DNA from: Alkalicoccobacillus plakortidis
GTDB taxonomy: Bacteria > Bacillota > Bacilli > Bacillales > Bacillaceae_D
Assembly (NCBI RefSeq): GCF_023703085.1
Contig: NZ_JAMQJY010000001.1
Span: 1,116,001 to 1,180,000 of the forward strand
DNA: 64,000 nt
Direction: 5' to 3'
Both the position numbers and the translations under genes were made by a program. Under the pieces are notes generated by a model. It had not been told where the DNA came from and searched no databases. It worked only from the letters and a program-made list of their open reading frames with translations. Below are positions 26,554 to 37,124 of the stretch, piece by piece (position 1 is the first letter of the stretch; each line of letters starts with the position of its first letter).

Positions 26554-29500
26554 TTACTTATATCGGTATGAATGTGTGTAGGTTTCAATAGTTGTTGACG
26601 TAGTTTTTAATTTAACTAATTCACGAACTGCTTCGCGAACCTCATCCTCTTGAGATTCTGTTACCGTAATTTCATGAAGCTGTTGATTGTGATCTCTTAA
26701 TACGACTAGAAATAAGCCTGATACAGACTGTCCCGTTTTTTGTTCGTACGCCCATTTATATAAAATAAGCTGCGCTCTATAGCGATTAATTAACTCTACT
26801 CCTGAATTCTCAAGAGAGTTGGTTTTGATGTCTAATAGACAGAGTTTTGAATCTATCACTGTTACCCGGTCAATGATTCCCGTTAATTCTGCGCCTTCTA
26901 CCTCTAATGAAAAAGCCCATTCATTTTCTAGTGCCTCTCCTAACTCCAATCCTGCATAAACAGTAACCAGTTTTAGCATTTCTTCTTGATAAATCGAGTC
27001 ACCTTCTAGTTCTTTTAATGTTAGGTCAACCGATTCTTTAAGCGCCCATCCCAAATCATATAGTTCACAGGCGCGGTGTACATAAGTTCCGAGACGACTA
27101 GCCGCTAAACCATGAGTGCTTGTCACGCTCAGATTGTCTTTCATTGTAGGGTTTTGTACTTTTACATATTGATTGATAAACTGCTCTGGATCATTCGAAT
27201 AGGCTACAACTTGGCTAACAGATAGTGGAACTGGCAGCAATGTATGCTCCTGTTGAACAGCTGGAGTGTTATATACTCCAATTAAATCATTTTGCCAAAC
27301 CTCACTTTTTTCTGAGGTTCTCTCTTGATACCATGTTCCATTTAAAGAATTGACATCTGCCTGTTCAATCATTTCTAACCAAGTCGTTTTGGCTTGGTTG
27401 ATTATTTGCTTTTACGAGAACTAACTTGTCCCGAGCTCTTGTCGTCGCCACATAAAATAAACGTTTGGCCTCTTCAATAGCTTTATCATTAGCTTCTGCT
27501 TTTGCTATATGGTAACCAGGTGTTTCAATTGTTTGATCTTCTGTTTCAAGGTTCATTACTACTCCGAGCGTTGAATGGAATCGTACTTTTCCTTTTTCAC
27601 CTTGTGGCTTTTGATGTAGCTGTGGCAAAAAGACGATCGGGAATTCCAAGCCTTTTGATCCATGCACAGTCATGATCGTAACCGCATCTCCTTGCGCTCG
27701 CTCAATCGTCGAATCCCCTTCTTTTGCGCTCCACTCTATACGTTGTTGAATCGCTTCAAGCAAGGCGGTTAAGTCAGGTTCTTGCTCATTCACCAATATA
27801 TCAATGAGTTTTTCTACATTCCTGACGCGTTGTAGGCCTCCAGCTTGCATAAGAAGCGAGGTTTTTAATCCACTCTGCTCAAAAAGCTGGTACAAGCCAT
27901 CTATTAAAGCGGGTACTGGCTGAAACGGAATCCATTGGTCCATCCAAGCTCTAAGCTTACTTATTGCTTGTATGAGGTGGGGATGTTCGTCAAAAAACTG
28001 CTCATCAAAACAGATATACTCACCGATTGACTGATGTTCTTTACATGCGTTTTGTATCGTTAGAAAATCGTCAATCGTTAATCCAAATAACGGACTTCTA
28101 AGTAAAGCTAATACGTAAAAGTCTTCATAAGGCTCATGAATCCATCTTAATAACATAAGAAAATCCACAACCTCACGTCGTTCATAAAAACCTATACCAC
28201 TTTGCACCTCATATGGAATTTGAGCCTCTTTTAATGACTTTTCAAGTTTTTGTAGATGTGTTCTAGTAGGAATTAATACGGCCATATCTTTCCAAGATGC
28301 AGCTTGCCACTCATCACCATTATGGACAACCTCTTTTTTCTCTCTGATGATTTCTAGCATACGATTTGCTATGAGGTCATACTCATCTAATTCTCCCGTC
28401 AATAGTTCAACTGCATGCTCAGACACTTCGGGAAGGTCTCGGTGTGCTTTAAGGGATTGATATAGAGTTTGATACGAGTAAGTCTGCGTTTCGGCCATCG
28501 CTGTTGAGAAAAGTGTGTTCACTGCCGCAACAATTGGCTCAACCGTTCGATAATTGGTATTCATTAACACTCTTCGACTACCATCATTTGTATCCGCAGT
28601 ATGCTCCAAATCATTCATGATCGTGACATCTGCACCTCTAAATTGATAGATCGATTGCTTAGTATCCCCTACAATAAAACGATAGTTCGGCTGAATTCGG
28701 TTAAGAACCTCAAGCTGCAAGGCATTTGTATCCTGGAATTCATCAATCATCATATGTTTAAGTTCTTCCCTGCAAGCTAATTGAATCTCATTATTCTCAA
28801 GTAGTGTTAGGGCCTTCTGTTGAAGATCTGTAAAATCAAGACCTCCACGGAATAGCTTCTGATTAGAATACTCTGTATCAAAGGCCTGAATGAGTTGAAT
28901 AAATTGTGTAAGATAATGCTTCGAATCCTCATTACTAATCGGCTCGGTGCTCTGCTTCAAACGATCTTTAAGGGGTTTCCAGCTATTTTCAAAAAGGTTT
29001 AATAGACTTGGTATGTCCTCCTGCCATTTTTTATTTACTCTTGATGGCATATTTTCTAGTAGTTGATTAACATATGCATCATCTGTTACATCCCTTGACT
29101 GGCTAAAAAAAGCAGTCATTCGATCAACATGTGTTTGATTTGCTTTTGACAATCCTGATGTCGGAAAGCTTTGAATTGCTTGCTTTGCTTGTTGCTCAAA
29201 TTCCTCTAATTGACGAACACTTTCTCCTTCTTTCGCTTTAGCCTGTAAACTCCACATATCATCTGCTTCTAAGGTTTGTACAATATTCTCTCCTGGTTCC
29301 AGCTCTCGTATCTGGTCATAAACCTGTGTGAGATATACAACAAGTTGATCTTTTCCAAGTGAATGAATAAACGGCTCTGCTTGTCGAAAAAACTCTACAG
29401 AATCAAATAAAGCTTGAAAGACATCTTGTTTTAATAAATTGGCATCCACATCATCTAAAATTTGAAACGAGGCAGGTAGCCCTGCTTGATAGGCATACTG

Positions 29501-29864
29501 CTTCAAGAGTCTTTGGCAGAAGCTATGAAATGTAGAAATAACCGCGCGATCCAAGCGCTTCTTTTTGTTTGGCCCAATAGGTTCTCTCTTCATCTGATTT
29601 TGAATCTTGAACCTTTTCTTCTAAACTGCCTCTAATTCTCTGTTTCATTTCTCGTGCAGCCTTTTCTGTAAACGTGATAGCTGAAATCTCTGTGATCTCA
29701 GCTCCATGCTGTGAATCAGGTTCTAGAAAAGCACGTTCACACAGATACATAACCCGTTCAGTTAATACTCTTGTTTTTCCGGAACCAGCACCTGCAGCAA
29801 CAACAACGAGTGGTTCAGTAGAAAAAATCGCTTCTTTTTGTTGGTCATTAAATGTCATACTCAT
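26554..29864 (-). CDS. addA: AddA-like helicase-nuclease subunit (two frame breaks)
   Basis: A UvrD/Rep superfamily-1 helicase with a C-terminal RecB-family nuclease, 1102 residues once joined (B. subtilis AddA has about 1230). N-terminal VVVAAGAGSGKTRVLTERVM is Walker A; MMIDEFQDTNALQLEVL is the DEFQD motif; GDTKQSIYQFRGAD and TIMTVHGSKGLEFPIVFLP are motifs III and V; the nuclease has GTYVHRACEL, GIIDRV and LLDIKTN. Breaks lie at 29553-29554 and 27381-27382; both vanish if one T is removed from CTTGG, giving ...KEALDRAVIS... and ...QNDWLEMIEQ.... ATG 29864 overlaps the addB-like stop by four bases (ATGA). With its partner it should process double-strand breaks; it is unclear whether this is the only AddAB in the genome. 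Confidence 0.85.
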
Positions 29865-32725
29865 GTAATTGCATTGGCCTCCTTCTGCTCATCCGACACA
29901 CGGCAGATTGGACCGTATGGACAGCTATCCTTGCAATCTAATGGTTTAACCGGGAATTCGCTCGTCATGCCCGTCCATAAATTCCGCACTTTATCTTCTA
30001 ACTCGTATTTATCTAGAAACTCCTGTGTACCTAACTCATTTTCTCGGTTTTTACATTGAAAGTTCACTAAAAAACGAGACTGCTTGCCGACTTCAGCTTC
30101 ATGCCATATTCCATTGTTACTCCGTTTGCCCGGTGCTCTTAGTGTTATGTAAGACGCACCAATAGCCTGGTGAGAAACGCCTGTCTGTTTTTCAAGCAAA
30201 TCTCTTAGAATATAACTGTATAGTGGCAGTTGTAGCTTTAGTCCGTTTCTCACTTCCTCCTCCATTTTTAAAGAGGATTGTCCAGTTTTATAATCATAAA
30301 TCACAAACTCGTGGTCTAATTGGTCCACACGGTCAATTTTTCCCTTAAGAATAATTCTTTCTGCCTCACTGATGGCTAACTCCATGTGAAGAGGTCGCTC
30401 TAAGGAGGTAATCGACATATTGGCGAGCTTTTCATTGTCCCAGAACAGCTTGCGTTCTGCCTTCCACCACTCTAGCAATCTTGTCTGCCATTGTTGTTTA
30501 AGTAAATTTAATTCAAGTTTTGACACATGAGGACTTTCTGCTTCAATAAGTAACCATTCTTTTTCTACTTTATCTTGAATCATCTGTGGTGCCTTTTCTT
30601 TCTCTGTTTCACTTAGCATAGAAAAAGGTCGACCAATAACATCTAGCTCTTTATATAACCACTCAATCAATTCATGTACGAGATTTCCAATTAATATAAA
30701 GGAAACACCTGTTTCTTCTGTTTCAGGCTCTTTAACCTGAAGCAGACGTTCAAAGGAATAACGAATCGGACAGCGAGCATAGCTCTCTAGCGCCGTGATT
30801 GCTACAGAAGCTTGTTGTTTAAGACGATCTGTAGTATCCATTGAAATAGGTTCCTCACCAGACTGTAATCGGCTAAGATGCTGCTCTACTAGTTGAAAAT
30901 CCTCTGGTAGGTCATCTACCTGATATTGACGACCTCTCCAATAAGCAAGCATCTCCTGCTGTTCAATTACATGACTCGCTTGATCTTTCGCCATTCTCAT
31001 TTCAAATGACCATTTCCCAACCGGTGGAACTGATTCCAGAAAAATAGACGGCAATAACGGATGATTTGGATCCACGCCTTCTATATAACTGAAGACTAAT
31101 TTCTCCGCGATATAAAATAATTGTTCAAAATACGCTTGTTGCTTTTTACGAAAATGCGCCTGACTTGGTTTTCCATAGGGGATATCATATTTGTATAAGT
31201 CCGATTCTTGTATGTAACCGGCTAACGAATAGCCCCCAGGGAATTGATCTGCACCCATAGAAGGTATATATAAAGTACGACCTGGAAACTGCGCGACATG
31301 CTGCCATGTATATGCTTCCGTGCCTGTACGCAAACCCTGCTTTAAGCTAATCTCTTTGTCTTGCAGGGTATCTTTAATCCATTGCTCCATATAGTCATTT
31401 GAAACGGTAAATGTATCCATTTTAAAATGGCGATATTCCTGTGCTTTTCGATCAATCGTTTGCTTGATTGTCGCTAACGCTTTTTGTTCTGATTTCAAAT
31501 GCTCAATATCTTTTAAATTCTTAGCTTCCGCAAGCTGGTTCTCTATCCAGTCTGCTAATTCCAACTCATCGATTCGATGTAGTAGATTGTCAAGATAATC
31601 AATAAACCCAGACTGCTTCGCCCAATCCACCTGGTTGATCTGGTCCCGTTTTTCCTCAATGTCTTGAAGTCCAGTTTGACCAGTTCGTTTCAACATGTAT
31701 TTGGCTTTGGCAAATGCAGTGCCTGCTACACCATAAAAAGAGAGCAGATCTAAAACAAGTGCTTCGTTTTGTTTTTGATCATACCCAGTCTGAAGCATAT
31801 GTTCTAACAATTTATAGGCGGTTGTTTGCTTCAGTTTTTTGGTGACAGCATGTGTAATCGGCAGCTGCTCCTCATCAGCAGCTCTTCGCCATTCATCCCG
31901 GTCCTCTGCTGTAAGTACCACACCTGCAGTGTCGGAGGTGGACTTGATATCTTGGGTAAGACCTGTCCATTGTTCCTTTACAGTAGTCGCTTTTACTAGT
32001 GAAACACTTGTGGCTATTCGTTGGGTTGGCACAATAGCAAAACCTGATGTATCGTATCCGATTTTTTGTAAGTCAGCTACCGTTTCATCTACTATGTCTA
32101 ACGGGGCGTAATGAGGAAGATAAATGGTAGTAGGAATATCTGCTTGGTACAACGCCTCTATCAGTTTAAATTGCAAAGGACTAAAATCATAAAAGCCATC
32201 GACAACAACATGCCAATCTGGAATCTCTTTTTTCTGCTGTAAAAGTGACGCTGCTAAAAGAAGCTTGTTTTCAGGATCAATGGCACCATAGTCCTCTAAC
32301 AGCTGTTCATACGCACGAAATGTAGGCATACAGTCTTTAAATGATTCTTCTACCGCGTCAATTGAAAGTCCAAGCCTTTTTAACTGACCATATGTATCTG
32401 CGTAAGCACGTGCTTTTTCCTTTGGTGATCGTGCATCTACTTGTAATTGTTGTTCAAGAATTCGTTGAAAAAAAAGCGTTCTTTCTTGTTCCGTTAAAGA
32501 AAGAAACGCCATGTTTTTATGTTTGATCATAGAGCTAGCTAAATCATCAAATGTTCCAAATGTTAACGGATAATGAGAAGATCTAGCTTCTTTTAACCAA
32601 GAGCTAGATGGCATAAGATACATGATTGTTGACTTGTGCTCTTGCATCACATGTGCATATTGTTTGATACGTTCTAAGCTTCCGATCTCATGTAAGGCTG
32701 TACCAAAAACAGATTGTGTAGCCAT
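29861..32725 (-). CDS. addB: AddB-like PD-(D/E)XK nuclease subunit
   Basis: A 954-residue protein, shorter than the usual AddB of about 1160. It has the AddB-type landmarks VVVDGFYDFSPLQFKLIEAL, an inactive helicase-like core, and a C-terminal nuclease with GNLVHELIEWL, KGKIDRVDQ and IYDYKTGQ. The four cysteines expected for an iron-sulfur cluster are seen: one in YARCPIRYSFERLL and three in DCKDSCPYGPICRV. The N-terminus lacks the Walker A loop that standard AddB has. ATG 32725 follows AAAGGAG by 9 bases. The gene is translationally coupled to addA. It is either a divergent AddB or the nuclease of a second, AddAB-like system. Confidence 0.75.
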   Translation of the reverse strand: MATQSVFGTALHEIGSLERIKQYAHVMQEHKSTIMYLMPSSSWLKEARSSHYPLTFGTFDDLASSMIKHKNMAFLSLTEQERTLFFQRILEQQLQVDARSPKEKARAYADTYGQLKRLGLSIDAVEESFKDCMPTFRAYEQLLEDYGAIDPENKLLLAASLLQQKKEIPDWHVVVDGFYDFSPLQFKLIEALYQADIPTTIYLPHYAPLDIVDETVADLQKIGYDTSGFAIVPTQRIATSVSLVKATTVKEQWTGLTQDIKSTSDTAGVVLTAEDRDEWRRAADEEQLPITHAVTKKLKQTTAYKLLEHMLQTGYDQKQNEALVLDLLSFYGVAGTAFAKAKYMLKRTGQTGLQDIEEKRDQINQVDWAKQSGFIDYLDNLLHRIDELELADWIENQLAEAKNLKDIEHLKSEQKALATIKQTIDRKAQEYRHFKMDTFTVSNDYMEQWIKDTLQDKEISLKQGLRTGTEAYTWQHVAQFPGRTLYIPSMGADQFPGGYSLAGYIQESDLYKYDIPYGKPSQAHFRKKQQAYFEQLFYIAEKLVFSYIEGVDPNHPLLPSIFLESVPPVGKWSFEMRMAKDQASHVIEQQEMLAYWRGRQYQVDDLPEDFQLVEQHLSRLQSGEEPISMDTTDRLKQQASVAITALESYARCPIRYSFERLLQVKEPETEETGVSFILIGNLVHELIEWLYKELDVIGRPFSMLSETEKEKAPQMIQDKVEKEWLLIEAESPHVSKLELNLLKQQWQTRLLEWWKAERKLFWDNEKLANMSITSLERPLHMELAISEAERIILKGKIDRVDQLDHEFVIYDYKTGQSSLKMEEEVRNGLKLQLPLYSYILRDLLEKQTGVSHQAIGASYITLRAPGKRSNNGIWHEAEVGKQSRFLVNFQCKNRENELGTQEFLDKYELEDKVRNLWTGMTSEFPVKPLDCKDSCPYGPICRVSDEQKEANAIT

Positions 32726-32729
32726 GCAC

Positions 32730-33180
32730 TTACTCTCCTTTTGTTCGTAGCATATCAACATGATCAATATCATCTAATAGATATACTTCGGAAATAGGTG
32801 TAAATCCAAATGAACGATAAAAACGATCTAAATAATATTGTGCTTGTATTTGAATGGTATTTTGATCGTAGGCTTCTTCTAGTGTTTTAATGGCTTGGTT
32901 CATTAATTCTTTTCCGCTGTCTGAACCTCGGAATTCTTTTTTAACAAGTACTCGTCCTATTGATGCATGTTCTCTTTCTGACGATGGAAGAAAAAGTCTG
33001 GAATACGCAACAAGCTTGGTCATCTATGTATCCGAGTAAATGAATGGCTTCTTGATCTTTTCCATCTACTTCTTCATATGGACAGTTCTGTTCAAAAACA
33101 AACACATTCACCCGCTCTTGTAATATGTGATAAAGTTCTTCTGTGTTTAATTCGTTAAATGTTTTTTTTACCCACTTCAT
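32730..33180 (-). CDS. ElaA-like GNAT family acetyltransferase (frame broken)
   Basis: Read together, the two frames give 149 residues with the ElaA pattern: FNELNTEELYHILQERVNVF, VFEQNCPYEEVDGKDQEAIH, then IGRVLVKKEFRGSDSGKELM (acetyl-CoA loop) and IQAQYYLDRFYRSFGF. Removing one T of CTTGG on the plus strand (33016-33017) yields GYIDDQLVAYSRLFLP and restores the frame. ATG 33180 follows AGAGGA. The substrate is unknown. Its stop is four bases upstream of the addB-like start, so the genes are probably cotranscribed. Confidence 0.8.
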
Positions 33181-33207
33181 CCTGTATTCCTCTTTTCTAC
33201 TCAATGT

Positions 33208-33579
33208 TTAGTTATTGATTCCTACATTAAATCCTAACAGCAGTACGATTGAAAGGGCTGTGAACCAAATAAACCAATAAGCGGATGTCCCACTTCGGTT
33301 ACGTTTGGTTTTTCTCAAGATCACTTCCATTGCATAGATCAATATTAGTGAAATGATTCCTTTTATTATGTACTGGGCTTGGAATTTGTAGGTATATAAG
33401 ATAGCGGCTCCTGATAAGATTTGAGCAAGGTACAAAAGCCATATCGTGGTACGCAGTATTCGGTTAGCAAATGGTATCTTCCATTTGTATAAGAGAAAAA
33501 GAATGCCGAAAACAATGAGAAGCAGCAACCATGTTCCTATATGAACTTTGTAATATAATAGAAAAATTTGAGCGTTCAA
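33208..33579 (-). CDS. YisL-like membrane protein (UPF0344/DUF1516)
   Basis: A 123-residue integral membrane protein with four hydrophobic segments (VHIGTWLLLLIVFGILFLLY; TTIWLLYLAQILSGAAILY; YIIKGIISLILIYAMEVIL; WFIWFTALSIVLLLGFNVGI) and a positive loop RKTKRNRSG. Length and topology match the YisL family; function unknown. It precedes the ElaA-like gene. Confidence 0.7.
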   Translation of the reverse strand: MNAQIFLLYYKVHIGTWLLLLIVFGILFLLYKWKIPFANRILRTTIWLLYLAQILSGAAILYTYKFQAQYIIKGIISLILIYAMEVILRKTKRNRSGTSAYWFIWFTALSIVLLLGFNVGINN

Positions 33580-33922
33580 GTTGATCCTCCTACATGTTAT
33601 CTAGCTAAGTAGACGGCCCTTTCAGCTGAATGAACCCATCTTTCTATCTAATCAAATGCTTGTGATAAAAGTGTATCATAACGGCTAGAAACATACACAA
33701 AAAAGAGTAGGTTTGATTGTAAAATTAAGGAGGAAGATCTTTGGGCATGAGGATAACTTTTATTAGATTCTTCGGCTTCGCTACCGGGACGGGAGCGACA
33801 TGACTGCACACCCCACTTTCATTACTTTAATCGGAAAAAAAAACGATCCTAGATTTAGGATCGTTCGTCTTCATAGGTAACTCGTATACTTCTGTCCCAT
33901 TAAGTCCAGGGATGTAATTGAC
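33580..33922. other. Gene-free interval with a palindromic repeat fragment
   Basis: No gene. At 33773-33812 a GC-rich palindrome (CGCTACCGGGACGGGAGCG) is followed by ACATGACTGCACA; on minus this reads GTGCAGTCATGTCGCTCCCG, close to the repeat next to the IS110 remnant (minus, about 8099-8122). The phoU terminator lies at 33835-33865. Confidence 0.5.
33835..33865 (-). terminator. Terminator of the pst-phoU operon
   Basis: AACGATCCTA (33842-33851) pairs with TAGGATCGTT (33856-33865); on minus the stem is followed by TTTTTTT. Confidence 0.88.
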
Positions 33923-34573
33923 CTAATTTAGATCAAAATGCTCTCCGTTTGATTCGTAGATAACCCATTCGGCTACGTTTGTGGCGTAGTCTGCGATTCG
34001 TTCGATGTAGCGAGCGATAAATGCGAGCTGGGTTAATTGCTCGGCGTCTTGTTCTGTTGTTCCATTTTTAAAAAGCCCTTTGATAAAGTGACCAAATTGT
34101 GCGTCGACTTTGTCGTCTAATGCAGCCATTTTTTGTGCGACGATTAGGTTCTTTGTGCGGAATGATTCTAGTGATTCTTTCATCATTTTGCGCGCATCGC
34201 CGGCCATTTGAAGTAGCTCTTGTTTTTTCTCGGCATAACTAGCTTTATCAATTCGTTTAGAAACCTTCGCCATATCAACCGTTAAGTCTCCCACTCTCTC
34301 CAAATCACCTGCAATTTTCATCGCAGCAATTAGATTGCGCAAATCAGTGGCTACTGGTTGCTGTCTGGCAATGAGTTGGAATACCTCGTTATTAATTTGT
34401 AATTCATACTCATTGATTTTTGTATCGTACTCAATAATTGTGTTCATAAGATCAAGATCTGACTTTTCAAATGCTTCAATGGCCCGATCAAACTGTTGCA
34501 GCACTTCTGCGCCAAGGTTTGTGATTTGGGCTTTTACATCTTCCATATGTTGATGGAACGAACTACGTAGCAT
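33923..34573 (-). CDS. phoU: Phosphate signalling complex protein PhoU
   Basis: A 216-residue all-helical protein with the two PhoU repeats and metal-binding acidic motifs (DLERVGDLTVDMAKVS and YIERIADYATNVAEWV). It links Pst transporter activity to PhoR/PhoP signalling and limits phosphate uptake. Last gene of the pst operon, 35 bases after pstBB, followed by a terminator. Note that B. subtilis itself has no phoU in its pst operon. Confidence 0.93.
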   Translation of the reverse strand: MLRSSFHQHMEDVKAQITNLGAEVLQQFDRAIEAFEKSDLDLMNTIIEYDTKINEYELQINNEVFQLIARQQPVATDLRNLIAAMKIAGDLERVGDLTVDMAKVSKRIDKASYAEKKQELLQMAGDARKMMKESLESFRTKNLIVAQKMAALDDKVDAQFGHFIKGLFKNGTTEQDAEQLTQLAFIARYIERIADYATNVAEWVIYESNGEHFDLN

Positions 34574-34608
34574 ATTGGAACCCCCTTTTAAATTGACCTA
34601 ACCTATTT

Positions 34609-35391
34609 TTATCCAAATTGTCCGGAGATGTATTGCTCTGTTTTTTTGTTATCAGGGTTTGTAAAGATTTTATTTGTATCTCCAATCTCCATCAGCTCAC
34701 CCATGTAGAAGAAGGCTGTTTTGTCAGAAATCCGTGCTGCCTGTTGCATGTTATGAGTAACGATCACAATCGTATAAGATTTGCGTAGCTCATCAATTAG
34801 TTCTTCTACTTTTGATGTACTAATTGGATCAAGAGCAGAAGTTGGCTCATCCATTAATATAACGGAAGGAGTTGTAGCTAGTGCTCTTGCAATACACAAA
34901 CGCTGTTGCTGTCCACCTGATAGTCCCAAGCCATTAGTATGGAGACGATCCTTTACTTCATCCCACAAAAAAGCATCCTTAAGGCTTTGTTCAACTAACT
35001 CATCAAGCTTTTGTTTCTTTTTGATGCCATGAACTCGTGGACCGTATGCAACATTTTCATAAATTGATTTTGGGAATGGGTTAGGTTTTTGAAATACCAT
35101 GCCTACCTTTTTCCGGAGATCTACTAGGTCTGGTTTACCTGTCAAAAGACTATCACCCTTGTAAACAATATCCCCTGACATTTTTACACTTGGATTCATG
35201 TTAATCATTAAGTTAAGAGTTTTAATAAATGTTGATTTCCCACAACCAGAAGGTCCAATGATTGCAGTTACTTCTGATTCATTTATATCAAAGGAAACAT
35301 TTTTTAATGCATGATTTGTTCCATACCAAAGATTAAAATCCTTTACGTTATAAACGGCTTGTAGCGCCTGTGCTTGTTTCTCCACTGTCAT
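34609..35391 (-). CDS. pstB2: Phosphate ABC transporter ATP-binding protein PstBB
   Basis: A 260-residue ATPase of the high-affinity phosphate importer. Walker A is [14 protein letters not shown], the Q-loop is [19 protein letters not shown] (the PNPFP is diagnostic of PstB), the signature is [17 protein letters not shown], Walker B is [13 protein letters not shown] and the H-loop is [15 protein letters not shown]. The start is ATG 35391, or possibly TTG 35397, which has better spacing from GGGGGA. It lies 20 bases after pstBA. Confidence 0.93.
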   Translation of the reverse strand: MTVEKQAQALQAVYNVKDFNLWYGTNHALKNVSFDINESEVTAIIGPSGCGKSTFIKTLNLMINMNPSVKMSGDIVYKGDSLLTGKPDLVDLRKKVGMVFQKPNPFPKSIYENVAYGPRVHGIKKKQKLDELVEQSLKDAFLWDEVKDRLHTNGLGLSGGQQQRLCIARALATTPSVILMDEPTSALDPISTSKVEELIDELRKSYTIVIVTHNMQQAARISDKTAFFYMGELMEIGDTNKIFTNPDNKKTEQYISGQFG

Positions 35392-35410
35392 AGTCAATTC
35401 TGAGTCCCCC

Positions 35411-36220
35411 TTAACCAAATCGTCCAGATATATAATCCTCGGTCTGCTTCTCATCTGGATTAGAGAATAACTTGTCAGTCTGATTGTACTCAATTAAACG
35501 GCCGTTAAAGAAAAAGGCTGTTTTATCTGAGATACGTGATGCCTGTTGCATGTTGTGTGTCACAATAACAATCGTATAGTCTTTCTTCAGGTCAAGGATT
35601 AGTTCCTCAATTTTCGCTGTTGCGATTGGATCAAGTGCTGAAGCCGGCTCATCCAATAACAAGACATTTGGTTTCATCGATAAAGTCCGCGCGATACATA
35701 AACGTTGCTGTTGTCCACCAGATAGGGAAAGTGCAGACTCATGTAAACGGTCTTTGACTTCATCCCACAACGCTGCCTTTTTTAAAGAGTCTTCAACCCG
35801 TTCTTTCCACTCTTTTTTAGGTATACCATGGAATCTAAGACCATGAGTCAAGTTGTTATAGATTGATTTTGGAAATGGATTCGGACGTTGAAATACCATT
35901 CCAATCTCCTTACGAAGTGCGACTACATTTACTTCTTTTGAAAGGAGATTTAACCCTTGGTATTGGATTTCTCCAGTATTACGTGCAATTGAAATCAGAT
36001 CATTCATTCGATTAATACTACGTAAAAAGGTTGATTTCCCGCAGCCTGAAGGTCCTATTAGTGCCGTAACAGCCTGTTTATCTATATCTAATGAAAGCTC
36101 CTGGACAGCATGGTTCTCTCCGTAGTAAATATTTAAATCCTTAACCGTTAAAATCTGACTCGTATTCAAAGCGTTTGTTTCACTCTCCACCTGTTGTTTT
36201 TCTGCCGTTACAATGGACAT
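35411..36220 (-). CDS. pstB1: Phosphate ABC transporter ATP-binding protein PstBA
   Basis: A 269-residue ATPase paralogous to the following gene. Walker A is [20 protein letters not shown], the Q-loop [15 protein letters not shown], the signature [17 protein letters not shown], Walker [14 protein letters not shown]. The N-terminal about 25 residues ([19 protein letters not shown]) form a polar extension. Two tandem PstB subunits is the arrangement of B. subtilis pstBA-pstBB. Ribosome binding site AAGGGGG before ATG 36220. Confidence 0.93.
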   Translation of the reverse strand: MSIVTAEKQQVESETNALNTSQILTVKDLNIYYGENHAVQELSLDIDKQAVTALIGPSGCGKSTFLRSINRMNDLISIARNTGEIQYQGLNLLSKEVNVVALRKEIGMVFQRPNPFPKSIYNNLTHGLRFHGIPKKEWKERVEDSLKKAALWDEVKDRLHESALSLSGGQQQRLCIARTLSMKPNVLLLDEPASALDPIATAKIEELILDLKKDYTIVIVTHNMQQASRISDKTAFFFNGRLIEYNQTDKLFSNPDEKQTEDYISGRFG

Positions 36221-36235
36221 GTGAAGGCCCCCTTA

Positions 36236-37124
36236 TTATTTTGAAGCTGTTAATTTTTTATGAAGTCTTTTACCAAACCATCTTGCAAACAGGTTAAACA
36301 ATAGAACCGCAATGATGAGCACAGCTGATGCTCCATCGGCAATCTCACGAATATCTGGAACAAGTCCTTGTGTATTTACCTTCCAAATATGAACAGCCAA
36401 CGTTTCAGCTGGTCTGAAGATATTAAGTGGTGATGTTTCACTAAAAGGATTCAGATTCATCCAGTTTAATCGTGGTGTTGTTAAACCAGCTGTGAAAAGT
36501 AAGGCAGCCGCTTCACCAAATACGCGACCAGATGCTAAAATGACTCCAGTTAGAATCGATGGGAAAGCCGCTGGCAAGATGACTGTACGGATCGTATCCC
36601 AGTGTGTAATGCCAAGTGCAAAGCTTGCTTCTTTTTGATCGCGTGGCACACTAGTTATGGCATCCTCGCACACACGTACCATAACAGGAAGGTTAAAGAC
36701 TGTAAGTGCAAGTGCTCCACCAATGATTGTGTAACCCCAGCCTGTAATAGATACAAACAATAATAGTCCAAACATCCCAACAACGATTGAAGGAAGAGAA
36801 GCCAAAACCTCTATACATGTACGAATAAAGTTTGTAATTTTACCAGGCTTCGCGTACTCAGCCATATAAATACCTCCACCAATACCAAGAGGTACCGTGA
36901 AAACCATCGTTAGAAATAAAATGTAAAAGGAATTAAATAGTTGAGGTCCAATTCCGCCCCCAAGCACGGAATGAACTTGGTGGATTGGTTAAGAAATCAA
37001 AGGAAATCACACCGAATCCTTTATAAAAGATATAGCCTAATAATCCAGCTAAAATGGCTACAATAATACCTGCAATTAAAGTAAATACACCTGTTGCGAG
37101 TTTATCAGTCATTTTTGTATTCAT
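36236..37124 (-). CDS. pstA: Phosphate ABC transporter permease PstA (frame broken)
   Basis: A membrane permease of 295 residues when joined. The first frame ends FLTNPPSSFRA..., and deletion of one T of CTTGG (plus 36962-36963) continues it as ...FRAGGGIGPQLFNSFYILF, the normal PstA sequence. The inner-membrane-loop EAA motif is EASFALGITHWDTIRTVILP. Its ATG 37124 overlaps the pstC stop (TAATG), with AGGAGG just upstream, so the two are translationally coupled. Confidence 0.92.
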
